Positions 1-9,350 of a DNA stretch of 64,000 nt are shown piece by piece. Positions within the stretch are counted from its first letter, which is position 1. Every line of letters starts with the position of its first letter. The position numbers and the translations under genes are program-made. The notes beneath the pieces were generated by a model. It did not search any database and was not told where the DNA came from. It saw only the letters and a list, made by a program, of their open reading frames with translations. The DNA is from Pseudomonas cannabina (lineage in GTDB: Bacteria > Pseudomonadota > Gammaproteobacteria > Pseudomonadales > Pseudomonadaceae): assembly GCF_900100365.1 (NCBI RefSeq), contig NZ_FNKU01000001.1:248001-312000 (forward strand), given 5' to 3'.

Positions 1-782
1 CTCAACGGGCTGTTGGCGAAGACCAGTCGGCCCTGCACCCAGGCCAGGTCCCGCGCCGGATCAAGTTTTTCACGGTTTCCAAAACCGCCAGGCCCGATGC
101 GAAGGCGTTCTCCGGCTGCCAGGCTGAGGCTTGAGTTGCCTCGCACAGCATGCACATCAACAGCGCCGCGCTGTACGTCCACTTGCGCCACACCGTCCAG
201 ATAACGCACAGAGAACGCGGTGCTGTCGGCACTCATGCGTACCGGCCCGGCTTCGATTTCGAATGGCAAGCCCGGCCGGGACGCCACATCGAAGAACGCT
301 TCGCCTTGAAGCAGGCGGGCAGAGCGCTGCTGGCCGTCGATCCGGCTGGAAAACGCCGAGTTGGTGTTGAGCAGAACCTTCGAGCCATCGGTCAGTTCGA
401 GCCGCTGGCGCTCGCCGACCACGGTCAGGTGATCCGCTTGCAGGCGTAACGGTAGATTGCTGAAACTGAACAGCCCAAGCAGCAGAACGGCGGCGGTGGC
501 CAGCGGTTTCCAGTGCGGGCGGACACGCTGCCACATCGAAGGCTGGCGTGGCTGCGCGAGGGTTTCAGCCGCGAGTTGAACAGGCTGCGAGTGCCAGATC
601 GCCCGGGCCTTGTCGAACGCGCGCGCGTGCGCTGGATCGGCATTCAGCCATGTCTGGAAACTTGCCAGCCGATCGGCATCGGCGTCTTCCAGCTCGATCA
701 GCCAGGTCAGCGCCTGATCCATTGCGCGATCGTTCAATACGTCCTGCGCAATCGCTTGCGGACGTTCTGTTCTCGGGGGCAC
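1..782 (-). CDS. fecR: FecR-family anti-sigma/transmembrane signal transducer (3' end off the window)
   Basis: The reading frame stays open from the left edge to about 839 on the minus strand. Visible features are an N-terminal DUF4880-type segment (ALTWLIELEDADADRLASF), one membrane span near residues 95-112 (PLATAAVLLLGLFSF) and a periplasmic FecR domain (RLELTDGSKVLLNTNSAFS). FecR proteins sit in the inner membrane, sense an outer-membrane siderophore receptor and control the cognate FecI sigma factor. I place the start at the GTG at 782 because GAGGA precedes it. An in-frame ATG at 839 directly abuts the fecI stop and is the alternative. The C-terminus lies outside the window, as may a TonB-dependent receptor gene. 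Confidence 0.88.
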   Translation of the reverse strand, partial: MPPRTERPQAIAQDVLNDRAMDQALTWLIELEDADADRLASFQTWLNADPAHARAFDKARAIWHSQPVQLAAETLAQPRQPSMWQRVRPHWKPLATAAVLLLGLFSFSNLPLRLQADHLTVVGERQRLELTDGSKVLLNTNSAFSSRIDGQQRSARLLQGEAFFDVASRPGLPFEIEAGPVRMSADSTAFSVRYLDGVAQVDVQRGAVDVHAVRGNSSLSLAAGERLRIGPGGFGNREKLDPARDLAWVQGRLVFANSPL

Positions 783-839
783 GGTGTTCCTCGGAATCCT
801 GAAACTGTGTCGATAAGAGTCTGGAGCCTGCGGCAGCAT

Positions 840-1358
840 TCAGGGCGGGTCAAGCCTTGAAATCACGCCCACGCAGATCGCCATGATCAGTTTCAATTCT
901 TTTTGCACCGTGCTGGCCGAGACCTGCAACTGCTCGGCGATCTCCAGATAACTGCAGCCATCGAGGCGGCTGAGGGTGAAGATTTTCTGCTGACGCGGGC
1001 TGAGTGTGCTCAGGCTGGCGCTCAACCCTTCGAGCAGGCGCTTGGCGTGCGCGGCATCTTCGGGGGCCCCGAGTTGGGCAACGACGCGTTCCAGTTGTGC
1101 GGGGGAAACGTCCTCGATCATGGTCCGGCCATGAATGCGCCGGGCACGCAAATGATCCAGCGCCAGATTGCGGGCTGTCTGGAAGACGAAGGGTTCGAGA
1201 TGATCGACGGGGTGTTCGGTCAGTGCCCGACTGACGCGTAGCCAGGTCTCCTGAAGCAAGTCCTCGGCGGCACTGTGGCTGCCAACCATGCGCTGCAACG
1301 TGCGCAACAGCACGGCACGTTGGGCCAGAAAGACGTCATTGAAGCGAGACTGCGACAC
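840..1358 (-). CDS. fecI: ECF sigma factor, FecI type (iron starvation)
   Basis: 172 residues, the normal length for FecI sigma factors. Region 2 is seen as AEDLLQETWLRVSRAL with the following FVFQTARNLALDHLRARR. Region 4 is seen as LSPRQQKIFTLSRLDGCSYLEIAEQLQVSASTVQ cut into its parts: a recognition helix-turn-helix near residues 135-155. It should direct RNA polymerase to a TonB-dependent siderophore receptor promoter when released or activated by FecR. The gene abuts fecR downstream and a Fur-box match lies about 26 bp upstream, fitting induction under iron limitation. The target receptor is not in the window. Confidence 0.9.
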   Translation of the reverse strand: MSQSRFNDVFLAQRAVLLRTLQRMVGSHSAAEDLLQETWLRVSRALTEHPVDHLEPFVFQTARNLALDHLRARRIHGRTMIEDVSPAQLERVVAQLGAPEDAAHAKRLLEGLSASLSTLSPRQQKIFTLSRLDGCSYLEIAEQLQVSASTVQKELKLIMAICVGVISRLDPP

Positions 1359-1383
1359 AAGGAGAGCCCGACCGAAGATTCAA

Positions 1384-1402
1384 GCAAATGATAATGCTTC
1401 TC
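1384..1402. promoter_or_regulatory. Fur-box match upstream of fecI
   Basis: The 19 bases GCAAATGATAATGCTTCTC match the GATAATGATAATCATTATC consensus at 14 of 19 positions by my alignment. The site lies 26 bp upstream of the fecI start codon, where Fur would block transcription in iron-replete cells. Confidence 0.6.
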
Positions 1403-1524
1403 ATCTTCTGGTCGGGTCAAGCGTGGATCGGTAAATATTTGTTCCGGCAGTGTCTCGTTGCTGCGTTCCAGTAAGAGCCGCTTGCGGTGACGCCAGCCAT
1501 CACGTCCAACTGCTCATGAAACGG

Positions 1525-2526
1525 TTACTGCGCGTTATGCAGCGCCAGGCAGTTGTCGAGCATGCGGTTGGAGAACGCCCATTCGTTGTCGTACCACGAG
1601 AGCACCTTGAGCAATTTGCCGCTGACTTTGGTGTGATTGGCGTCGAAGATCGACGACAGCGGGTTGTGATTGAAGTCGTGGGAGACCAGCGGCAGGGTGT
1701 TGTAACCGAGCACTTTGGAATGCTGGCTGGCTTCTTTCATCAGCGCATTGACTTCTTCAGCCGTGGTCTCACGCTTCAGGGTCACGGTCAGGTCGACCAG
1801 CGAGACGTTGATCACCGGCACACGAACGGCCATGCCGGTCAGTTTGCCTGCCAGTTCCGGCAGCACCAGGCCCACCGCTTCGGCAGCCCCGGTCTTGCTC
1901 GGGATCATCGACTGGGTGGCCGAACGCGCACGGTACGGGTCGGTGTGGTAGACGTCGATCAGGTTCTGGTCGTTGGTGTAGGCATGGATGGTGGTCATCA
2001 GCCCGGTTTCAATGCCCAGTTCGCGATGCAGCACTTGAGCCACCGGCGCCAGGCAGTTGGTGGTGCACGATGCGCTGGAGATGATCTGGTGTGACTGGCG
2101 CAGCGTGTCGTGGTTGACACCATAGACGATGGTGGCATCGGCACCACTGGCCGGGGCAGAGATAATCACCTTGCGCGCACCGGCAGTCAGGTGCGCTGCA
2201 GCCTTGTCGCGGCTGGTGAACAGGCCGGTGCATTCGAACACCACGTCGATGTTCTGCGCTTTCCACGGCAATTCGGCCGGGTTGCGGATGGCGCTGACCG
2301 AAATACGGTCACCGTTGACGGTCAGACTTTCCTTGTCACACTCGACCGTGCCGCTGAAAGGGCCGTGTACGGTGTCGAAACGCAGCAGGTGCGCGTTCAT
2401 TTCGCTGTCGCCCAGATCGTTGATGGCGACGACCTGCAGGTCCTGACGGTAGCCTTGGGTATACAGTGCGCGTAGGACGTTGCGGCCGATTCGGCCAAAA
2501 CCGTTGATTGCGATACGAAGAGTCAT
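1525..2526 (-). CDS. gapA: Glyceraldehyde-3-phosphate dehydrogenase, type I
   Basis: 333 residues, full length for the family. The N-terminal NAD-binding motif is [15 protein letters not shown] (residues 6-20) and the catalytic cysteine motif is [11 protein letters not shown] (near 150). The enzyme oxidises glyceraldehyde 3-phosphate to 1,3-bisphosphoglycerate in the cytoplasm. The start at 2526 is preceded by AAGGA with good spacing. The gene diverges from edd. An exact TTGT-N7-ACAA site lies 22 bp upstream of the ATG, so this is probably the HexR-controlled catabolic GAPDH (gap-1 in P. putida). No frameshift or missing catalytic residue is seen. Confidence 0.97.
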   Translation of the reverse strand: MTLRIAINGFGRIGRNVLRALYTQGYRQDLQVVAINDLGDSEMNAHLLRFDTVHGPFSGTVECDKESLTVNGDRISVSAIRNPAELPWKAQNIDVVFECTGLFTSRDKAAAHLTAGARKVIISAPASGADATIVYGVNHDTLRQSHQIISSASCTTNCLAPVAQVLHRELGIETGLMTTIHAYTNDQNLIDVYHTDPYRARSATQSMIPSKTGAAEAVGLVLPELAGKLTGMAVRVPVINVSLVDLTVTLKRETTAEEVNALMKEASQHSKVLGYNTLPLVSHDFNHNPLSSIFDANHTKVSGKLLKVLSWYDNEWAFSNRMLDNCLALHNAQ

Positions 2527-2547
2527 ACAGCCGTCCTTCTGAATTTG

Positions 2548-2562
2548 TTGTTGGAATTACAA
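2548..2562. promoter_or_regulatory. HexR operator (gapA side)
   Basis: TTGTTGGAATTACAA is an exact TTGT-N7-ACAA, the consensus established for the P. putida HexR repressor. It lies 22 bp upstream of the gapA ATG, so repressor binding would block gapA transcription or initiation. Confidence 0.75.
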
Positions 2563-2609
2563 GATTATTCTCATGGAAATAGAAAACAAGCCTTTTTAGT
2601 GGCAATATT

Positions 2610-2624
2610 TTGTTTTATCTACAA
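2610..2624. promoter_or_regulatory. HexR operator (edd side)
   Basis: TTGTTTTATCTACAA is a second exact TTGT-N7-ACAA in the same gapA/edd spacer, 120 bp upstream of the edd ATG. Two separate operators in a divergent promoter region fit HexR control of both transcripts. Confidence 0.75.
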
Positions 2625-2744
2625 CTACAAGCCTGAAAGGCCCTCCCGGTTGATCGAGATCAGGGTTCAACCTCCTGACCGTACAGCTCGATAACCGGAA
2701 CCGTCTTTACGGGTGACCTTAGACGTTAGCCTGGAGTTCACCAC

Positions 2745-4571
2745 ATGCATCCCCGCATTCTTGAGGTAACCGAGCGGCTCATCGCTCGCAGCCGTGACAC
2801 CCGTCAGCGTTATCTTGAATTGATTCGCGGTGCAGCGAGCGAAGGCCCGATGCGCGGCAAACTGCAATGTGCCAACTTTGCTCACGGGGTCGCTGCCTGC
2901 GGCCCGGAAGACAAGCAAAACCTGCGTCTGATGAATGCCGCGAACGTGGCGATCGTCTCTTCCTACAACGAGATGCTCTCGGCGCATCAGCCCTACGAAC
3001 ACTTCCCTGCGCAGATTAAACAGGCGTTACGTGACATTGGATCGGTCGGTCAGTTTGCCGGTGGCGTGCCCGCCATGTGCGATGGCGTTACCCAGGGCGA
3101 ACCGGGCATGGAACTGGCCATCGCCAGCCGCGAAGTGATCGCCATGTCTACCGCCGTGGCGTTGTCCCACAACATGTTCGATGCCGCGTTGATGCTGGGT
3201 ATCTGCGACAAGATCGTCCCCGGCCTGATGATGGGCTCGCTGCGTTTTGGTCATCTACCGACCGTTTTCGTGCCCGGCGGGCCGATGGTGTCGGGGATTT
3301 CCAACAAGCAAAAAGCCGACGTGCGGCAGCGTTACGCGGAAGGCAAGGCCACCCGCGAAGAGCTGCTGGACTCGGAAATGAAGTCCTACCACGGCCCCGG
3401 CACCTGCACCTTTTACGGCACGGCCAACACCAATCAACTGCTGATGGAGGTCATGGGCATGCACCTTCCCGGTGCTTCGTTCGTCAATCCCTACACGCCG
3501 TTGCGCGATGCGCTGACTGTCGAGGCGGCGCAGCAGGTCACCCGGCTGACCAAACAGAGCGGCAACTTCATGCCGATCGGCGAAATCGTCGACGAGCGCT
3601 CGCTGGTCAACTCCATTGTCGCGCTGCACGCGACAGGCGGTTCGACCAACCACACGCTGCACATGCCCGCCATCGCCCAGGCTGCCGGTATCCAGTTGAC
3701 TTGGCAGGACATGGCCGATCTGTCGGAAGTGGTGCCGACCCTCAGCCATGTGTATCCGAACGGCAAGGCGGACATCAACCACTTCCAGGCTGCCGGAGGC
3801 ATGTCGTTCCTGATTCGCGAGTTGCTCGCTGCAGGCCTGCTGCACGAAAACGTCAATACCGTGGCCGGTTACGGCCTCAGCCGCTACACCAAAGAGCCTT
3901 TTCTGGAAGACGGCAAGCTGGTCTGGCGCGAAGGTCCGCTGGAAAGCCTGGATGAAAATATACTGCGTCCGGTGTCGCGTCCGTTTTCGCCGGAAGGTGG
4001 CCTGCGGGTCATGGAGGGCAACCTGGGCCGTGGCGTGATGAAGGTTTCTGCGGTCGCCCCCGAGCACCAGATCGTCGAGGCTCCGGCCAAGGTGTTCGAG
4101 GATCAGCAGGACCTGGCTGATGCGTTCAAGGCCGGCGAACTGGAATGTGATTTCGTTGCCGTGATGCGTTTCCAGGGGCCACGCTCCAACGGTATGCCCG
4201 AGCTGCACAAGATGACGCCGTTTCTGGGCGTTCTGCAGGACCGGGGCTTCAAGGTCGCGCTGGTGACCGATGGACGGATGTCGGGCGCTTCGGGCAAGAT
4301 CCCGGCAGCGATTCACGTTTGCCCTGAAGCGTTCGACGGTGGCCCTTTGGCACTGGTGCGCGATGGCGATGTGATCCGCGTCGATGGCGTAAAAGGCACG
4401 TTACAAGTGCTGGTCGAGGCGTCAGAATTGGCCGCCCGCGAACCGGCCGTCAATCAGCTCGACAATAGCGTTGGCTGCGGTCGCGAGCTGTTTGGATTCA
4501 TGCGCATGGCCTTCAGCTCCGCAGAGCAAGGCGCCAGCGCCTTTACCTCTAGTCTGGAGAAGCTCAAGTGA
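2745..4571 (+). CDS. edd: 6-Phosphogluconate dehydratase (Entner-Doudoroff)
   Basis: 608 residues, full length. It converts 6-phosphogluconate to 2-keto-3-deoxy-6-phosphogluconate (KDPG). Family motifs seen include [34 protein letters not shown] with an iron-sulfur cysteine, [15 protein letters not shown], and the C-terminal [19 protein letters not shown] and [15 protein letters not shown] lies upstream of the ATG. It heads the edd-glk-gltR-gtrS unit and its stop overlaps the glk GTG start by four bases, indicating translational coupling. Expression is expected to be controlled by HexR through the site at 2610-2624. Confidence 0.98.
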   Translation: MHPRILEVTERLIARSRDTRQRYLELIRGAASEGPMRGKLQCANFAHGVAACGPEDKQNLRLMNAANVAIVSSYNEMLSAHQPYEHFPAQIKQALRDIGSVGQFAGGVPAMCDGVTQGEPGMELAIASREVIAMSTAVALSHNMFDAALMLGICDKIVPGLMMGSLRFGHLPTVFVPGGPMVSGISNKQKADVRQRYAEGKATREELLDSEMKSYHGPGTCTFYGTANTNQLLMEVMGMHLPGASFVNPYTPLRDALTVEAAQQVTRLTKQSGNFMPIGEIVDERSLVNSIVALHATGGSTNHTLHMPAIAQAAGIQLTWQDMADLSEVVPTLSHVYPNGKADINHFQAAGGMSFLIRELLAAGLLHENVNTVAGYGLSRYTKEPFLEDGKLVWREGPLESLDENILRPVSRPFSPEGGLRVMEGNLGRGVMKVSAVAPEHQIVEAPAKVFEDQQDLADAFKAGELECDFVAVMRFQGPRSNGMPELHKMTPFLGVLQDRGFKVALVTDGRMSGASGKIPAAIHVCPEAFDGGPLALVRDGDVIRVDGVKGTLQVLVEASELAAREPAVNQLDNSVGCGRELFGFMRMAFSSAEQGASAFTSSLEKLK

Positions 4572-5533
4572 AGTTGGCCCTGGTCGGTGACATCGGCGGT
4601 ACCAATGCACGTTTTGCCATATGGGAAGACGACACGCTGCATTCTGTCCGGGTATTCCCGACCATTGACTACGCAGGCCCGGAAAAGGCCATCGAAGTCT
4701 ATCTTCAGGACCTTGAGTTGCAGCGCGGTGATATCGGCTACGTCTGTCTGGCGGTCGCCGGGCCGGTCGACGGTGATCTGTTTCAGTTCACCAACAGTCA
4801 TTGGCAGCTCAGTCGCGAAGCGTTCTGCGCCGATCTCAAGGTCGATCACCTGCTGCTGATCAACGATTTCACCGCCATGGCGCTGGGCATGACCCGCCTC
4901 AAGGATGACGAGTACCTGACCGTCTGCCATGGTCAGGGCAAACCGGATCGGCCGCGTGTCGTGGTCGGGCCGGGCACCGGTCTGGGCGTCGGTACGCTGA
5001 TCAAGCTGGAGGGTGATCGCTGGATGGCGTTGCCGGGGGAGGGCGGGCATGCCGACCTGCCCATCGGCAGCCCGCGCGAAGCGTTGCTGTGGGCGCGGCT
5101 GATGGCCGAGCGCGAGCACGTCAGTGCCGAAGTGGTGCTCAGTGGTGCGGGCCTGTTGCTGCTCTATCAGGTCAGTTGCGCGCTGGATAACGTCGAGGCA
5201 GTGCTCAAGTCGCCTGCCGCGATCACCGCGGCGGCGCTGGCGGGCGATCCGGTGGCGGCAGCGGTACTGGAACAGTTCTGTGTGTTTCTGGGCCGCGTGG
5301 TGGGCAATAACGTGCTCGTTCAGGGTGGCTTGGGCGGTGTGTACATCGTCGGTGGCGTGGTCCCGAGGTTCGTCGACTTCTTCATCAACAGCGGCTTCAA
5401 GCGCGCCATGGCAGAAAAAGGCGTGATGAGCGACTATTTCAAAGGCCTGCCGGTCTGGCTGGTCACCGCCGAATACCCTGGTCTGATGGGGTCAGGTGTT
5501 GCCTTGCAACAGGCTTTCGGTTCGCAGATCTGA
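4568..5533 (+). CDS. glk: Glucokinase
   Basis: 321 residues of the bacterial Glk family, starting with GTG that overlaps the edd stop (GTGA). Motifs are the N-terminal phosphate loop [13 protein letters not shown], the sugar-binding [21 protein letters not shown] and the [12 protein letters not shown] segment. It phosphorylates glucose delivered by the GtsABCD transporter, feeding glucose 6-phosphate to Zwf. Placement inside the edd operon is the arrangement known from other pseudomonads. Confidence 0.97.
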   Translation: MKLALVGDIGGTNARFAIWEDDTLHSVRVFPTIDYAGPEKAIEVYLQDLELQRGDIGYVCLAVAGPVDGDLFQFTNSHWQLSREAFCADLKVDHLLLINDFTAMALGMTRLKDDEYLTVCHGQGKPDRPRVVVGPGTGLGVGTLIKLEGDRWMALPGEGGHADLPIGSPREALLWARLMAEREHVSAEVVLSGAGLLLLYQVSCALDNVEAVLKSPAAITAAALAGDPVAAAVLEQFCVFLGRVVGNNVLVQGGLGGVYIVGGVVPRFVDFFINSGFKRAMAEKGVMSDYFKGLPVWLVTAEYPGLMGSGVALQQAFGSQI

Positions 5534-5583
5534 GCAACATCCCATAACAACAAAGCTTTGCAGCCAAACAAGGACGCCTCATT

Positions 5584-6321
5584 TTGAGTTCAGTCAGTAA
5601 ATCGATCCTGCTGGTGGATGACGATCAGGAGATTCGCGAGTTGCTGGACACCTACCTGAGCCGCGCCGGTTTTCAGGTACGCACCGTTGGCGATGGCGCT
5701 GGATTTCGTCAGGCATTCAATGAGGCGTCGAGCGATTTGCTGATTCTCGATGTCATGCTGCCCGACGAAGACGGTTTCAGCCTGTGCAAATGGGTGCGCC
5801 AGCATCCGCGCCAACCGCATGTGCCCATCATCATGCTGACCGCCAGCTCCGACGAAGCCGACCGCGTCATCGGCCTGGAGCTGGGGGCCGACGATTACCT
5901 CGGCAAGCCCTTCAGCCCGCGCGAGCTGCAGGCCAGAATCAAAGCGCTGTTGCGCCGTGCCCAGTTCGGCCAGGAACGTGCGAGCGGCGATGTGATTGTG
6001 TTCGATGAATGGCGTCTGGACATGGTCAGCCATCGACTGTTTCACAACGATGGCGAAGAAGTGATTTTGTCCGGCGCCGACTTTGCGCTGCTCAAGCTGT
6101 TTCTCGACAACCCGCAGCAGATCCTCGACCGCGACACTATCGGCAACGCCACCCGTGGGCGCGAGTTGATGCCGCTGGAGCGCATCGTCGATATGGCGGT
6201 CAGCCGCCTGCGCCAGCGTTTGCGCGATACCGGCAAGTCGCCTCGTCTGATTCGCACCATACGCGGCAGCGGTTACCTGCTGGCGGCGAACGTCAACACG
6301 CAAGCAGGCGGCAATTATTAA
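5584..6321 (+). CDS. gltR: OmpR-type response regulator of glucose transport
   Basis: 245 residues. The receiver domain has the acidic pocket LLVDDDQEI and phospho-acceptor Asp56 (LILDVMLPDEDGF), with the conserved Lys in LGKPFSPREL. A winged-helix DNA-binding domain follows (about 140-235; RTIRGSGYLLAANV at the end). The start is TTG at 5584 behind AAGGA. Position after glk and before a sensor kinase matches GltR-2/GltR of pseudomonads, which controls the glucose porin and ABC transporter genes. Assignment to gltR rests on this synteny as well as the sequence. Confidence 0.93.
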   Translation: MSSVSKSILLVDDDQEIRELLDTYLSRAGFQVRTVGDGAGFRQAFNEASSDLLILDVMLPDEDGFSLCKWVRQHPRQPHVPIIMLTASSDEADRVIGLELGADDYLGKPFSPRELQARIKALLRRAQFGQERASGDVIVFDEWRLDMVSHRLFHNDGEEVILSGADFALLKLFLDNPQQILDRDTIGNATRGRELMPLERIVDMAVSRLRQRLRDTGKSPRLIRTIRGSGYLLAANVNTQAGGNY

Positions 6322-6373
6322 GCCGCTTGCCACGGGTCGAAAAAAAGCCGGCCTGCCGCTGCCGCGCTCACTG

Positions 6374-7789
6374 TTGGGCCGCATGCTGCTGCTCACCTTA
6401 CTGGCGGTGCTGATGGCTCAGGCGCTGTCCAGCGTGATCTGGCTGTCGCAATTGCGTGTCACGCAGATGGAAGGGCTGGTCACCAGTGCGCGGAGCCTGG
6501 CGTATTCGATGGCGGCCAGTGTCAGCTACTTTCGCTCATTGCCGCTGGCTTACCGGCCGATGGTGCTGGATCAGTTGCGCAGCATGGGCGGCACACGCTT
6601 CGTGGTCTCGCTCAACGATCACCCGCTGGATATGCCGATCATGCAACCCACGCCGCGCAAACAGGCGGTGCTGGACGTCGTCGGTGAAGTATTGCGCCAG
6701 CGGATGGGCAACGATCCGGCCATCACTGTATGGTTTGCCCGCCCGGAAGAACTGCGGATTTTCAATAGCGGCCTGAAGCTCGACGAGCTGCCGCGCTCCT
6801 GGGCGCATTACGCGCTGACGCTCGAACCGGTGAACCCGCCGGTGCTGGTGACGCAGATCGAAATGGCGCCGGGCGAATGGTTTTACATTGCCTCGCTATT
6901 GCCCGAGCCTTACACCTCGCTCGAAGAGCAGGAGCTGCCTCTCCAGCAGGTCTCGTTCATCGTCCTGACCAGCCTTTTTCTGTTGCTGTTCATCGGCTTG
7001 CTGGTGCACTGGCAAAGCCGTCCGCTAAAACGGCTGGCGCGCGCTGCGAGGGACATGTCGCTGGGTGCGGACGTGGTGCCGGTGGATGAAGGCGGCGGCA
7101 GCGAAGTGGTCGAGGTCAGCCGCGCGTTCAATGCGATGCGCACCCGGATCAGCCGCTACCTGACCGAAAGGGGCCAACTGTTCAGCGCGATTTCCCACGA
7201 TTTGCGCACGCCCATCACCCGTTTGCGGCTGCGGGTCGAACTGCTGGAAGACGAGCAGCTGCAACGCAAGTTCAGCCGCGATCTGGATGAACTGGAGATG
7301 CTGGTCAAGGGCGCGCTGCAATGCGTCAAAGACACCGACATTCACGAAAATATCGAGCCGGTCGACCTCAATGCACTGCTGGACTGTCTGGTCGAACCCT
7401 GGTTGCTGGCTGATGGCAGCGGGCGCGTCACGCAGCAGGGCGAGGCGCAGGCTGCGTACCCCGGCAAGCCGCTGGCGCTCAAGCGCTGTATTGGCAATCT
7501 GATCGACAACGCCCTTAAATACGGGCATCGAGCGCATTTGAAGGTCGAAGACAATGCCCAAGCGTTTGTCTTGCACGTGGACGACGAAGGTCCGGGCGTT
7601 CCCGAGCAGCGTCTCGAACACGTCTTCGAGCCGCATTTCCGCCTCGCGGGCAATCAGCAGCAGGGTTACGGCCTGGGTCTGGGGATCGCCCGCAACATCG
7701 CCCACAGTCACGGTGGCGAAGTCAGTTTGCAGAACCTGCGCGGTGGTGGGCTGCGGGTGACGTTGTATCTACCGCGGACGGTTGAATGA
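6374..7789 (+). CDS. gtrS: Sensor histidine kinase partner of GltR
   Basis: 471 residues from the TTG at 6374. Membrane spans lie at about 4-25 and 193-212, enclosing a periplasmic sensor segment, followed by HAMP, then the H-box FSAISHDLRTPITRLRLR with His275, the N box GNLIDNALKYG and G boxes DDEGPGVP and GYGLGLGIA. In P. aeruginosa GtrS senses 2-ketogluconate and KDPG and phosphorylates GltR; the ligand here is inferred. The start is uncertain. No ATG, GTG or CTG start has a convincing ribosome site, and the frame is open upstream into gltR with a basic stretch KPLATGRKK preceded by ATT codons and AGGCGG (see findings). The next ATG is at 6383. Confidence 0.92.
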   Translation: MGRMLLLTLLAVLMAQALSSVIWLSQLRVTQMEGLVTSARSLAYSMAASVSYFRSLPLAYRPMVLDQLRSMGGTRFVVSLNDHPLDMPIMQPTPRKQAVLDVVGEVLRQRMGNDPAITVWFARPEELRIFNSGLKLDELPRSWAHYALTLEPVNPPVLVTQIEMAPGEWFYIASLLPEPYTSLEEQELPLQQVSFIVLTSLFLLLFIGLLVHWQSRPLKRLARAARDMSLGADVVPVDEGGGSEVVEVSRAFNAMRTRISRYLTERGQLFSAISHDLRTPITRLRLRVELLEDEQLQRKFSRDLDELEMLVKGALQCVKDTDIHENIEPVDLNALLDCLVEPWLLADGSGRVTQQGEAQAAYPGKPLALKRCIGNLIDNALKYGHRAHLKVEDNAQAFVLHVDDEGPGVPEQRLEHVFEPHFRLAGNQQQGYGLGLGIARNIAHSHGGEVSLQNLRGGGLRVTLYLPRTVE

Positions 7790-7835
7790 TTGATCGTGTA
7801 GTGGGCTTTAGACCTTTGCGGCCGGGGACTTTGCC

Positions 7836-7859
7836 AAATGTCACCATTCTGTGACATTT
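7836..7859. promoter_or_regulatory. Perfect 9-bp inverted repeat between gtrS and gtsA
   Basis: AAATGTCAC and GTGACATTT flank six bases (CATTCT). The dyad lies 47 bp past the gtrS stop and about 100 bp before the gtsA ATG. It could be an operator for gtsA (GltR would be the obvious candidate) or a weak terminator for gtrS, since the right arm continues as TTTT. The stem is AT-rich, so I lean to an operator. Confidence 0.45.
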
Positions 7860-7960
7860 TCGCATCCCTTCGTTACTGTTGCCGCCTCCGGCTTGGTTAG
7901 ACTCCCACGAAGCGCAAGCATCAGACTTGCTCAGGCATAACAACAAGAAAGGTCAATTCG

Positions 7961-9247
7961 ATGAATTCCATGTCACGTCTCGCCGTTGTCATCTCTCTCG
8001 CTTCGTTGTTCCCTCTGAGCGCCACCGCCGCTGAATCCAAAGGCACCGTTGAAGTGGTGCACTGGTGGACATCGGGTGGCGAAAAAGCTGCAGTCGATGT
8101 CTTGAAAGCACAAGTTGAAAAAGACGGCTTTGTCTGGAAAGACGGCGCTGTTGCCGGTGGCGGCGGTGCCACGGCCATGACCGTGCTCAAAAGCCGTGCC
8201 GTTGCTGGCAACCCGCCAGGCGTTGCGCAGATCAAAGGCCCGGATATTCAGGAATGGGCGTCTACCGGCCTGCTCGATACCGACGCGTTGAAAGACGTTG
8301 CCAAGTCCGAGAAGTGGGACTCCCTGCTGGACAAGAAAGTCTCCGATACCGTGAAGTACGAAGGCGATTACGTCGCCGTGCCGGTGAACATCCATCGCGT
8401 CAACTGGCTGTGGATCAATCCCGAAGTCTTCAAGAAAGCGGGCATCGACAAGGCACCGACCACCCTCGAAGAATTCTACGCAGCGGGCGACAAACTGAAG
8501 AAAGCCGGCTTCATTCCGCTGGCACACGGCGGTCAGCCTTGGCAGGACAGCACGGTGTTCGAAGCAGTCGTGCTCTCGGTCATGGGCGCTGATGGCTACA
8601 AGAAGGCGCTGGTCGATCTCGACAAAGACGCGCTGACCGGCGAAGGCATGGTCAAATCGCTGACTGAACTGAAGAAAGTCGCCACCTACATGGATGCCGA
8701 TGGCAAGGGCCAGGACTGGAACCTGGAAGCAGCCAAGGTCATCAACGGCAAAGCCGGCATGCAGATCATGGGTGACTGGGCCAAGAGCGAGTGGACCGCC
8801 GCCAAGAAAGTCGCAGGCAAGGATTACCAGTGCGTAGCCTTCCCGGGCACCGACAAGGCATTCACTTACAACATCGATTCGCTGGCGGTGTTCAAGCAGA
8901 AAGATAAAGGCACGACTGCTGCTCAGCAGGATCTTGCCAAAGTCGCGATGGGTGAGGACTTCCAGAAAGTCTTCAGCATCAACAAAGGTTCGATCCCGGT
9001 TCGCCAGGACATGCTTGCCGACATGAACAAGTACGGTTTTGACTCATGCGCACAAACCGCTGCCAAGGACTTCCTGGCTGACTCGAAAACAGGCGGTCTG
9101 CAGCCAAGCATGGCGCACAACATGGCGACTACGCTGGCAGTCCAGGGCGCCTTCTTCGATGTGATCACCAACTACATCAATGACCCGAAAGCCGACCCGG
9201 CAGCAACGGCCAAGAAACTGGCCACTGCGGTCAAGTCGGCCCAGTAA
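7961..9247 (+). CDS. gtsA: Glucose/carbohydrate ABC transporter, periplasmic binding protein
   Basis: 428 residues. A signal peptide ([17 protein letters not shown], cleavage near residue 24) leads a family-1 solute-binding protein with [19 protein letters not shown] at the mature start and the later [13 protein letters not shown]. It binds glucose in the periplasm and presents it to GtsBC. AAGAAAGG precedes the ATG. It is followed by gtsB, gtsC, gtsD and oprB on the same strand. A long imperfect hairpin in the gtsA-gtsB gap may keep the binding protein in excess over the permease. Confidence 0.95.
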   Translation: MNSMSRLAVVISLASLFPLSATAAESKGTVEVVHWWTSGGEKAAVDVLKAQVEKDGFVWKDGAVAGGGGATAMTVLKSRAVAGNPPGVAQIKGPDIQEWASTGLLDTDALKDVAKSEKWDSLLDKKVSDTVKYEGDYVAVPVNIHRVNWLWINPEVFKKAGIDKAPTTLEEFYAAGDKLKKAGFIPLAHGGQPWQDSTVFEAVVLSVMGADGYKKALVDLDKDALTGEGMVKSLTELKKVATYMDADGKGQDWNLEAAKVINGKAGMQIMGDWAKSEWTAAKKVAGKDYQCVAFPGTDKAFTYNIDSLAVFKQKDKGTTAAQQDLAKVAMGEDFQKVFSINKGSIPVRQDMLADMNKYGFDSCAQTAAKDFLADSKTGGLQPSMAHNMATTLAVQGAFFDVITNYINDPKADPAATAKKLATAVKSAQ

Positions 9248-9274
9248 TCGTCATTAACCGCCTGTAACCGCCGC

Positions 9275-9311
9275 CCGTGGTGTTGAAATCCCTCATTGAT
9301 TTCACCCACGG
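9275..9311 (+). promoter_or_regulatory. Intercistronic hairpin between gtsA and gtsB
   Basis: CCGTGG...GAAATC pairs with GATTTC...CCACGG around a seven-base loop, leaving a small asymmetric internal loop. No U-run follows, so it is probably an mRNA-stabilising or attenuating structure rather than a full terminator. Such hairpins commonly follow binding-protein genes in ABC operons. Confidence 0.55.
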
Positions 9312-9350
9312 CTGCGACCTGGATTCGATACACCGAATGGGATACTCCCG

